A DNA stretch of 40,053 nt. It comes from Saccoglossus kowalevskii (lineage: Eukaryota; Hemichordata; Enteropneusta; Harrimaniidae). Positions 32,901 to 40,053 of the stretch are shown here, piece after piece. How positions within the stretch are numbered: the stretch's first letter is position 1; the number at the start of each line of letters is the position of its first letter. The translations under genes and the position numbers were made by a program. The notes below the pieces were generated by a model that saw only the letters and a program-made list of their open reading frames with translations, did not search any database and had not been told where the DNA came from. The stretch covers positions 56,840 through 96,892 of the forward strand of contig NW_003134860.1 in NCBI RefSeq assembly GCF_000003605.2, given 5' to 3'.

Positions 32901-34381
32901 TTTCCCCTCAATCATTGGTTGTTCATGTCTAGCTTTTGGAAATCGAAAATGTCACTTACTGCAGTACATAATATCAACCCAAAAAAGGGGTAGCCCAGTA
33001 TGTGGCATTGTTCTCTACTCAATTAAATTATATGTTGTGTGAATATATTTGTATACCGCACCCAACCACTGATGTATTGTACTTTCTATGTTTGTTCCAT
33101 GGCCCCACTCTAGTCTTATTCGGATTATATGAGAGATTTTCATGGCAGTCGGCATGCTCCACCAATGCCTCCAATGCCACCATATCAAGATATGGTAAGT
33201 AATATTTCTAAATAGAAATTTTTAAAGAAATTCTGCTATATATATTGAAAATACCCTCTTGGTTGGTAAGTCTCAGGACTGGTCAGTGAATGTGAAGCCA
33301 TTAATCAGTTGCAATTGAATATGTCATGCCATTTCCACCATCAATGACTGTTTATTTTGGCAATTTATTTTTTTCAATATCCAGCTTAATTTGTGAAAGT
33401 TCGTCTGTCATGTCTTGACTGCCACACTATATCAGTGTATCAGTGTATAAGAGGACACAAATTCTTGGTACCAGTCATTGTCTTTAATGAGTTGTCTCTG
33501 GGTATGTGATTCTGTTTCAACAAACAGGTCTAGTCTCTATTCTTAGCCAGATAATAATAATTTATTTCATTCGTTTCTTGAGCATGCTTTCATCCGTCCA
33601 CCATCTTTAATCACAGCAAGCTGTTCTGGAGCATGATTAGTTTTATTTTTAAATACAGAGGTCTGTGGTATTGAAAATCTATAGAAATAGACAAAATTAT
33701 ATCAATCGTTATGTGCATTATATTTCTGATTGTTGTACTTGTATTTTACTAGCGTTCATATGCTATGGACCCTCCACCTCCTCCTCACTACTTGGCACCA
33801 GGTCTACCTCCACCACCTACTATGACACATCGTCACCCTGAAAGTTATGCGACTCAACCGTCTGTGCCGATGCCAAGAAGCAGAGATAGAGATCGTGATA
33901 GAGACAGAGATCGGGACCGGGATCGTGATAGAGGCAGAGATAGGGATCGGGACAGAGATAGAGATAGGAGAATGGTAGGTTAATATGTCGTTCTTGTCAA
34001 GATGAGAGGATTTCTAAAAAAAAAGCCTTGGTTTGGTATGAGGTTTAAATTTGTTTAATTATTAATTGCAGCGTGAGTGAGTTAGTGAGTGAGTGGCTTC
34101 TATTATCTGTACAAATGTTCTCAACACATTCAAGGACTTGTTAGACCATGAATAGTTACAAAATCTGTATTTGTTCATGATTCTTCAAAATTGAAATTTT
34201 TTTCAAGCAACATTGTGTTATTGTGTGTTGATGTGAAAGTAATGTTTCCTTCTTTTCTCAACAGAGTTACGATTCCAGATCACATGCTGTTGCCTGCGAT
34301 GACTTTGTTCGGCGTACACAAAGTGGAGAAAGTCGCCGTAGTAATAGCAGCAGTAGCAATAGTCGGTATAGCAGAAGATGA
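20985..34381 (+). CDS. YTHDC1: YTH domain-containing protein 1 (nuclear m6A reader), complete
   Basis: Seventeen coding exons: 20985-21012, 21502-21603, 22006-22532, 22899-22950, 23129-23383, 24116-24280, 24881-24975, 25433-25541, 25644-25761, 26154-26238, 26519-26646, 29816-29916, 31602-31626, 32538-32580, 33114-33194, 33753-33974 and 34265-34381. All are GT-AG with consistent phases. The total is 2253 nt, 750 residues (human is 727). The protein binds N6-methyladenosine in nuclear RNA and affects splicing and export. N-terminal SVLDDIL matches the conserved start region. Residues 44-219 are Lys/Ser-rich, [13 protein letters not shown] precedes the domain, and the YTH domain spans about 377-535 with cage residues W411, W462 and L473. 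Pro-rich and Arg-Asp repeats follow, ending in an RS tail. The start is the first ATG in frame after the promoter region. Confidence 0.95.
22006..22532 (+). CDS. YTHDC1: YTHDC1 exon 3: Lys/Ser/Thr-rich disordered region
   Basis: 527 nt, phase 1 in, phase 0 out, about 176 residues. Made almost wholly of Lys, Ser, Thr and Glu with several basic clusters fitting nuclear localisation (KKVTR, KTKKT, SKKSRK). The human protein has a similar charged N-terminal region, with little direct sequence match. Confidence 0.85.
24116..24280 (+). CDS. YTHDC1: YTHDC1 exon 6, with two in-phase donor sites
   Basis: Encodes an Arg-rich start ([16 protein letters not shown]) and [12 protein letters not shown], conserved before the YTH domain. 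The full exon uses the donor gtattc at 24281. A second donor, gtactc at 24236, would remove 15 residues without changing frame. The longer form resembles human spacing (EKLSSSV in human, STVSSSV here). Confidence 0.85.
24429..24777. repeat. Intronic inverted repeat (hairpin) in YTHDC1 intron 6
   Basis: 24429-24517 and the reverse complement of 24714-24777 share CCCTGGAT, CACAG, GAGTGGG, ATTATTTAC, CTCAA and GGATNCTGATATAG blocks. The left arm has two extra insertions. The arms are about 200 nt apart and could form a long RNA stem. Confidence 0.7.
24881..26646 (+). CDS. YTHDC1: YTHDC1 exons encoding the YTH domain
   Basis: Five exons (24881-24975, 25433-25541, 25644-25761, 26154-26238, 26519-26646) encode [62 protein letters not shown] and [12 protein letters not shown]. 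The Asn of SNNHEN and the aromatic-cage residues W411, W462 and L473 line up with human N363, W377, W428 and L439, as I recall them. The m6A pocket therefore appears intact. Confidence 0.95.
25100..25301. mobile_element. MITE-like inverted repeat in YTHDC1 intron 7
   Basis: Ends TACTGTAAAACA(T) and its complement ATGTGTTTTACAGTA, with TAGCTAA-rich internal repeats. The end sequence resembles the TACTGTAAAATAC family, but the interior differs. Confidence 0.6.
26973..27102 (+). CDS. Candidate alternative terminal exon of YTHDC1
   Basis: In the 3.2-kb intron 11. The acceptor ttttcctgttag ends at 26972. It joins exon 11 in the correct phase and stays open for 42 codons ([20 protein letters not shown] and on) to a TGA at 27100-27102. 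It would give a 597-residue protein with the YTH domain but without the Pro/Arg tail. There is no counterpart in the vertebrate gene that I know of. A chance open frame or an exon relic of another gene is possible. Confidence 0.35.
27103..29815 (+). other. YTHDC1 intron 11 (remainder)
   Basis: Non-coding, AT-rich. A diverged fragment of the 11.3-12.0 kb repeat family lies at about 28440-28760 (GGAGGCCATTTTG, CAGAGCCATATC, TTGTTCAAACTTGGTA). No supported gene. Confidence 0.6.
29917..31601 (+). other. YTHDC1 intron 12
   Basis: AT-rich intron containing MITE copy 2. No other recognisable feature. Confidence 0.6.
31122..31327. mobile_element. Palindromic MITE, copy 2 (206 bp), YTHDC1 intron 12
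   Basis: Begins TACTGTGAAATACTTTATTTT and ends AAAGTATTTTACAGTA. The long 205-bp form matches copy 4 and has extra internal GTTTTGGGTGTTCTNTATGGAAT-like sequence. Confidence 0.8.
31602..31626 (+). CDS. YTHDC1: YTHDC1 microexon (25 nt)
   Basis: Acceptor tctcttcacag, donor gtaagt. Phases 1 in and 2 out fit both neighbours exactly. The joined reading [18 protein letters not shown] parallels the human GYLKDPRYQEVDRRFSGVRRD. Too short to be found by open-frame scanning. Confidence 0.8.
33753..33974 (+). CDS. YTHDC1: YTHDC1 exon 16: proline-rich and Arg-Asp repeat
   Basis: 222 nt, phase 0 to 0. Encodes [28 protein letters not shown] and then about 15 RD dipeptides. The human tail also goes from Pro-rich to an RDRE/RERD repeat, so the architecture is conserved. 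The DNA is a GAYAGR-type coding repeat likely to vary in length. Confidence 0.9.
34074..34095. repeat. GTGA microsatellite in YTHDC1 intron 16
   Basis: About five GTGA/GTTA units, slightly imperfect. Confidence 0.75.
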
Positions 34382-35560
34382 GGGTGTTTCAACATCCAAT
34401 AACATTATTAAAATATTTTTAAACTGTTTAAAAACAAAATTACAGTTTATTAGTTAGAATATACACATTTAGAAATCATGCAAATTAGAGGGGAAAAAAT
34501 GCTTGAAAAGTGTATCATATCAGTTTTCCACATTTGTCATTTGGTGTGTAAAATCAACAGATTACATAGGTTGGTTCATACATGGAGAGGGGAGGGGAGG
34601 GGGTGCGTATGTGCTCATCCTTGAGTTGGAGTGCACTTTATTTTGTAAAATAATTGAATCAGAAAAATGTATTTTTGTCAAGGTTTGTGATTTTTATTTG
34701 CATTTTTTTTTCACCAATTTCATAAAAAAAAAGAAAAATCCCTCCATATTTCGTGACTGAAACCCCTCAATATTACAAGTACATTGTATACCCGCTTAGG
34801 TTCATAGTACTGGTATTTATATATTAAATATGTCCATTTTATCAGTAACCAAATTTTTAAGTAAGTCTTTGTTGGTGGTGTTTTATGGTTTGTATTCTTC
34901 AATTTATATCAAGGGCATAGTACTCTACTAGCAGGAATAAGGCCATATTAGCTTGATATGCTGTTGTGGTGATCAGCCTTATGCAAAAATTTTAAGATTT
35001 ATTAATTTCAAGCAACACTTTTCTGCCTGCCTTTTTGATTGATATCCACAGTAGTGGAGTTTAATGCATGCTACCTGGACTACTATATTGAAAACAAGAC
35101 AGCTAACTGCTACAGGTTTTTTTTTTATTTAACTGCTTGCAGAATATGGTTGTGCAAAAAAAAACTTATTTTACATAAGCAGTACCACTATGCATTAATA
35201 ATTACAGTATTTAGTTTGAAAAAGCCAAGATGTTTACTTGTACAGTACGATATTGACAATCCACCATGCTTGTAAGATATTAATAAGCTATAAATAAGTT
35301 CTGTCTGGTTTTCAAATTTAATACATTCCGTCAATTCATAAAGATCTGCATACTTTTTACTACTGCCTAAACAAAAGATTATGTGTATAGATTTTGATAA
35401 ATTGGGAGGGGGGGGGGGTTATGGTTATTAATCCTGTTTCATATACATTGTATTGATGTTTCCACTCAATATAATGGATTTGGTCAATACAACTGATATA
35501 GTATTTTGTGGATTTTATTTGTCTTTTTTTCAAAGTATAGTATTCAGTGGTGAAATAAAG
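34382..35560 (+). other. Probable YTHDC1 3' UTR
   Basis: AT-rich sequence following the stop codon, with no recognisable coding region and poly-T/poly-A and poly-G (about 35404-35418) tracts. The first clear AATAAA is at 35554-35559. The UTR end there is inference. Confidence 0.5.
35554..35559 (+). terminator. Candidate YTHDC1 polyadenylation signal
   Basis: AATAAA, 1.17 kb after the stop codon, followed by a GT/T-rich stretch. ATTAAA-type variants occur earlier (for example near 34404 and 34822), so a shorter UTR is possible. Confidence 0.35.
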
Positions 35561-36948
35561 AATGCTTATTGTGAAATTAAATGGATTGACTGTTTCTATT
35601 CTGTTTAAAACTAATATACTACTAATGGCTCATCACTCATTGTTCTTATACTCCACTCACTTTCATTCAGCATTTACTAGAAAAGTATTCTTTGTTATCA
35701 ACAATGCTCATTTGCTGGGAAAGTACTGTTTTTGTTCTCCACAATGGCCACCTCAGTAAAAAAAAAAAACACTATCTACTGGTATATGCAACACACCACA
35801 ATGAAGAATAGAGAAAGTAGTGGCTCCATCTAATATGACAGTTGATACAGAATTGGCTTGTGAGACTAATTTCCACTGATCCTTTCACTTATGGTAGCTA
35901 AGCTAATGACACGGATACGCTTATTGAACAACACATCAATATGGATGTAAAACTATAGGCAGCTCTCCATGAGCAGCACTGTTCCAAATGTACATTTGTA
36001 GGCTCTCCAGCAGTTGGTAACTAATAGGGGATTTTCTAGCTTAGTATACAAGCCATTTTAGTCTCTACTAAATCTGAGCGAACACATACTACCACAATCA
36101 CATTTCACAGAAGCAAATCAGTGGTATTGGTAACTAGAATTATAAATATTTATTTATAAACTCAACAAATTAATTGGAAACTTAAACAAAAAGTGATACC
36201 ATTATTCAAGGCTCAAAATATTAGAAATACATTTGGGTGATTTTTGATTCAAGGTGTGTCCCAGCTGAAATTTCTCTGTAGAGGGCGCTCTCATCAGTCA
36301 GGTGATCAACAGCCAATTGGTTTTTATTGGATATAGTTTCTTGATCTACTTGTATTTGATATTTTTGTGATTTAAAGCTTTATATAGGTTACCATAGCAT
36401 CATTCCTCAGCTGTCTGCACCTGTACGGTAAAAGAATAACAATTTATTGTAAAGATAAATATTAAGGGTGGAGATGCCATCATAGATTCTATTTTACATA
36501 ATATGACAACATAGCATAGCTCCCATCTATTGACTGATTTCATGACAAGGACACTTTTCAAAAACTAGGACGTGTAATGAACAAGAATGTGGCAGGGATT
36601 CAACACATTTTCAGTGTCGTACTGTCCATGGTGTTTTTTGCAATGAAAAACAAATCTTGGCAACACATTTTCCTGCTGACTTTATGAATACAAATTTATT
36701 TATAATCGCAATTTTTACTAATTGTTGGACATGAAATCACCATTTTGAGGAAATATGGAGCAACACATACATGTATGTACATGTATTACCGCTATAACAG
36801 CTACAATTTAATGTTTCAGAAGCTTTGTTTTTATAAATTATTTTATTTTTTAATATGTAAATTTGAAGAAAAGTTGAATTAAACTTTGATTGACACCACA
36901 ACAGCATCACCTGAAAATGTGTGAAATCTTCCCGCCTCACTGGCCCTG
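35561..36948. other. Intergenic or convergent 3' UTR region
   Basis: AT-rich sequence between YTHDC1 and the converging minus-strand gene. TTTATT (AATAAA on the minus strand) at 36842-36847 could end that gene's transcript. A GTAGAGGGCGCTCT sequence near 36280 resembles part of a CTCF-type site but is too short to call. Confidence 0.45.
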
Positions 36949-38817
36949 TTAGCTGGATGTCATGTCTATAAAAGGGTGCCAAGTAATTTTTAATTTACCA
37001 AGTAATTTTTCTCTCTCCATATGCTTTTTCTGAATTTTCTGAATTTCTTCACATTGCAAAGGATCCTGCAAATTATGTAAAATAAACAATTACATATATA
37101 ACCTATTTTATTTTTGTACATCTAAGTGAAATATATTCATAAAGCTGGGTCCAAGCATGGAACTATAAACCCCAGGAAGAACAACCACTTCGTTTCCTTT
37201 GACTATGATAGTTGCCGCGATGTCGAATGTTTATTTTGACTGTTTATTTTGTCGCATTAAAAAATAAGCCGATTTACGCAAATGAACGTTTATCTCCGAC
37301 TATCGGTCATTTTCGGAGTCAATCGGACGACTCCGGGAGATCACGTGACCGAGTTGTTCCGGTTATAGCATAAAAAAACAATGGCGCCAAGACAAAAACA
37401 CTGATAAATGATCGACATTCAACGGGAAAAAAAACACATTGCCACTTCTGGCGATCGAAGGGAAACACGGAATTAGTCGGGATATCTCAACAACAAACAG
37501 CTCACCAAACCCCATGTTTCGCAAACTTTTGCAACCTTATTTTTTCGAGGGTTGAAAAAAACAAGAAGTAATCTAAAAACGACATTAAAAATTATGAAAA
37601 CTCGCTAAAACTCCGACCCGTTGCATGATTTCCGGTACACTGAATGTCACCCTGCAGACCGACTTGTTTGCGCATGCGTAGTGAACGAAATATTTTACTG
37701 CGCAGATATGAAAATTTTTTTTCAAGTTTTCCGTTTCCAGCAAAGCGGTTGAAACGGGCGTATCGGCGGCAACTAACATGGAGTATGACTAATGTCGTGG
37801 AAACAAAAGCGAAAGCACTGTAAGATAAACTAAGACAAAGGTTTTTTTAATCCTCTTAGTTTCGTTGTTCTTCCTGGGGTTTATAGTTCCATGGTCCAAG
37901 TCAGTATAACGAATAACAGAACAGTTTATTGCACATTGTCTAATCTTGTTCCAAGCAAAAAACAAACACTATCATCAACCGTTGATTTATACTATATAGA
38001 GATCCTAATTTAAAATGTCTATTGGAAATTGTCTTTCCTGTGCTTTCAGTTACTGTTACTTGTTACTATATTTCTGACATCACCTGGAAATTTCACTTTA
38101 TACACTTTGAAGAGACACTTTAATTTGTGATATAAAAAAATATATATATTTTGGGAATCAATTATCTTTCATTAAATGCTCAAGAAATAGATATACTGTA
38201 GAATACTTTATTTTCACTTGGAATTAATTTACGCTATTTTTGCTGAAGGAATGTTTCAGTGAAAATAAAATCCAGCGAATATACCTTTTTTCCTATATTT
38301 TACATTCAACTTGTGAAAAACCAGTGAAAATTAATTCCAGCTAAAATAAAGTATTTTACAGTATATGACTGTTTTTTAACATGATTAAAATACTCTAACT
38401 ATAGCTCCCAATTTGCATAACATTGTAAGAAATAACAATTGAGCCAGTGGAATTATTTATTTTTTTGAAAATTTAACCAGCAAAATAATTTAATGCATAA
38501 ATAAAATGCATATGTTGTATACAAAACATGGGACTCATACGATGCAATGTATGATCACCACCATTTAATACTGTGTCTGGCATGTAATGTGGTATAAACA
38601 TTTACCAAATCTGCTCATACATGTAAGCACATTACAAGTGAGAATAATTTATAATTTAGTATGTGTTTTATATAAAGGCAATAAAATCTAAATTTATTTC
38701 GAAACTACTTGTGGAAATTCTTGATGTTTGTTTGTATGCCACATGCAACTTACCGATCCAGTTAACTTCTTTAGTTTAGCTTGTAACAAGAGAAACCGAG
38801 CCCGAAGACTTTCAAAA
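36949..38817 (-). CDS. Unrecognised gene, last two coding exons (coiled-coil C-terminus)
   Basis: Minus strand. Exon 38817-38754 (64 nt) has acceptor ctctttacag and donor gtaagt. Exon 37065-36949 has acceptor cataatttgcag and stop TAA at 36951-36949. Phases agree. Together they encode FESLRARFLLLQAKLKKLTG followed by SDPLQCEEIQKIQKKHMERE and a short tail ending FIDMTSS, about 59 residues. The heptad-like Leu/Ile spacing and Lys/Glu pattern suggest a coiled coil. The family is not recognised. Earlier exons were not found and are probably outside the window. A 738-bp transposon and a MITE sit in the intron between the two exons. Confidence 0.6.
37156..37893. mobile_element. Non-autonomous DNA transposon with perfect 29-bp inverted repeats
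   Basis: 37156-37184 (CATGGAACTATAAACCCCAG then GAAGAACAA) is an exact reverse complement of 37865-37893. It is flanked on both sides by GTCCAAG (37149-37155 and 37894-37900), a 7-bp target-site duplication. The 738-bp body is GC-richer than its surroundings and holds TCACGTGACC (37341-37350) and GCGCATGCGTA (about 37670-37680). No transposase frame is present. P elements also start CATG, have ~31-bp inverted repeats and make 8-bp duplications; that link is only a suggestion. Confidence 0.85.
38194..38363. mobile_element. Palindromic MITE, copy 3 (170 bp)
   Basis: TACTGTAGAATACTTTATTTTCAC to AAATAAAGTATTTTACAGTA. Short form like copy 1. Lies in the intron of the minus-strand gene. Confidence 0.82.
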
Positions 38818-40053
38818 CTGTAAAGAGAAATGAAATGAAAGTGGTGTTTTTTTAAAAGTGCTTTATTTAAATGATAAGAATCATGCTCAAAATAGCCATG
38901 TGTTCTAGGAAGTATGGCCTATTTTGAACTCCAAAATTCAAGTTGATTGAAGCATTACTGATTGAGCACATTGTAGACTAGCAAACAAAAAGACAGGTGT
39001 TCAATGTGCTTGCACTTGTGTGCAAAAGTTGCTTAGCAACAAGAAACAACCTGTACATGCTGATTTCCATTTTGATTAGAGTCATTTAACCAGAAAAATT
39101 GATTGTTATTCATGCTATATTAGACAACATGGCATTTAAATTCAAACATATGAACAGTCATGCTTCATTTCCCTGATCTAATACTGTAAAATACTTTATT
39201 TTAGCTGGAATGAATTATTGCTGTAATGACGTTTTGGGTCTTTTGTATGGAATCTAATTTTCACTGATTTTTGACGAGTTGAATGTAAAATATAGGAAAA
39301 AGGTATATTTGCTGGATTTTATTTTCACTGACTAATTCCTTCAGCGAAAATTAATTCCAAGTGAAAATAAAGTATTTTAGAGTAGTAGTAAAGGAGAAAA
39401 CACAGTGTTTAGGTATTTACACAACATAGCCATAGAACTGAAAATTGCCAAGGGTAAAATAAACTGATATGGAAAAGATTTCGTTTAAACTGATTTTCAG
39501 CATTCAGATTTCATTTAGAATGTCTGACAGTTTGCACATTTTTTCTGCTCAGGTAATTTGACCAACTGGCTACTGTATTTTAGTTCTTAGAATAACCTAA
39601 TACGGTCAAACCTGTGATCACCTCTATATGAAAACCACCTGCCTGTAGTGACCACTTTTATGCAATTTCAGGGCATAACCTGTGTATAAAGACCAACCGT
39701 CTTATGTGACTACAAAATGTCACCAATATTTTTTCAGAATTCAAAACCAAAATACTAATTTTTAATTTCCTTAAGTCAGATTTATTTGAATTTTGATCAG
39801 CTCAAATAAGTATGTTTTTTGTTGTAACAGTGCCACCTCATCATTGCCAGGAAAAATATTATGTAAGATTTACGAGTTTGTGATAAAAAAAATAATAATC
39901 TAACATTTATACCAAGATGAATATATAGATATTATAGGTGCATATGCTGCATCTATTAGATTGTTTATTTTGCCTTAAAAGGTTCGTGCCAGATTGAGAG
40001 TATTTATCATGTATGATACTTTCATCATATTTATTTTTTTCTAGAGCTGCTGA
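38818..40053. other. Probable intron of the minus-strand gene
   Basis: AT-rich, with MITE copy 4. I looked for an earlier minus-strand exon ending in the phase required by exon 38817-38754 and did not find a convincing one. A plus-strand patch at 39501-39551 has splice-like borders but no support. Confidence 0.4.
39182..39384. mobile_element. Palindromic MITE, copy 4 (203 bp)
   Basis: TACTGTAAAATACTTTATTTTAG to AAATAAAGTATTTTAGAGTA. Long form like copy 2, and both carry ATTTTATTTTCACTGA-type inner arms. Confidence 0.82.

Noticed and set aside
36270-36290. CTCF-type site (AGAGGGCGCTCT)
   Set aside because: Only part of the core is matched and short GC-rich matches are expected by chance.
39501-39551. 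Plus-strand 51-nt exon with acceptor gattttcag and donor gtaatt
   Set aside because: One frame is open, but there are no partner exons, no family match and the context is a likely minus-strand intron.

Overview
This is an animal (metazoan) nuclear genome window. It is AT-rich, its protein-coding exons are small and bounded by GT-AG introns, and it carries many dispersed repeats and one run of assembly Ns. Two genes can be assigned by protein similarity recalled from known families: the 3' end of a Nipped-B/NIPBL cohesin-loader gene (plus strand, ends at 8647) and a complete YTHDC1 m6A-reader gene (plus strand, ATG at 20985, stop at 34379-34381, 17 coding exons, 750 residues). Both resemble vertebrate orthologues closely. 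Together with the repeat types, this suggests an invertebrate deuterostome or a lophotrochozoan. A hemichordate or lancelet is my guess, but the sequence alone does not settle it.

Layout: 1-8647 holds the last six coding exons of NIPBL. The 6-kb intron between the first two (504-6535) is filled with what looks like a nested set of inverted-repeat DNA transposons, described here as elements A, B, C and D. 8648-20600 is gene-poor. It contains a four-unit tandem repeat (8997-9410), an AACCA microsatellite, a degenerate ~145-bp repeat array (11290-12010), a palindromic MITE, an inverted-repeat element ending in an AGTACC microsatellite, two decayed non-LTR retrotransposon fragments on the minus strand (one cut by the N gap 15234-16112), a possible DIRS-like relic and a block bounded by inverted repeats. 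20600-20984 looks like the YTHDC1 promoter. 20985-35560 is YTHDC1 with its probable 3' UTR. Its introns hold three inverted-repeat elements and a candidate alternative terminal exon. 36949-38817 (minus strand) carries the last two coding exons of a third gene that I do not recognise. It converges on YTHDC1, and its last intron contains a 738-bp transposon with perfect 29-bp inverted repeats and a matching 7-bp target duplication.

The three genes do not form a pathway. NIPBL loads cohesin on chromatin, while YTHDC1 reads m6A in nuclear RNA and influences splicing and export. The most unusual part of the window is the repeat biology: the nested elements in the NIPBL intron share TA-flanked ACCGG/ACCGTAC-type ends and subterminal GCCC/GGGC palindromes, and no transposase was found among them.
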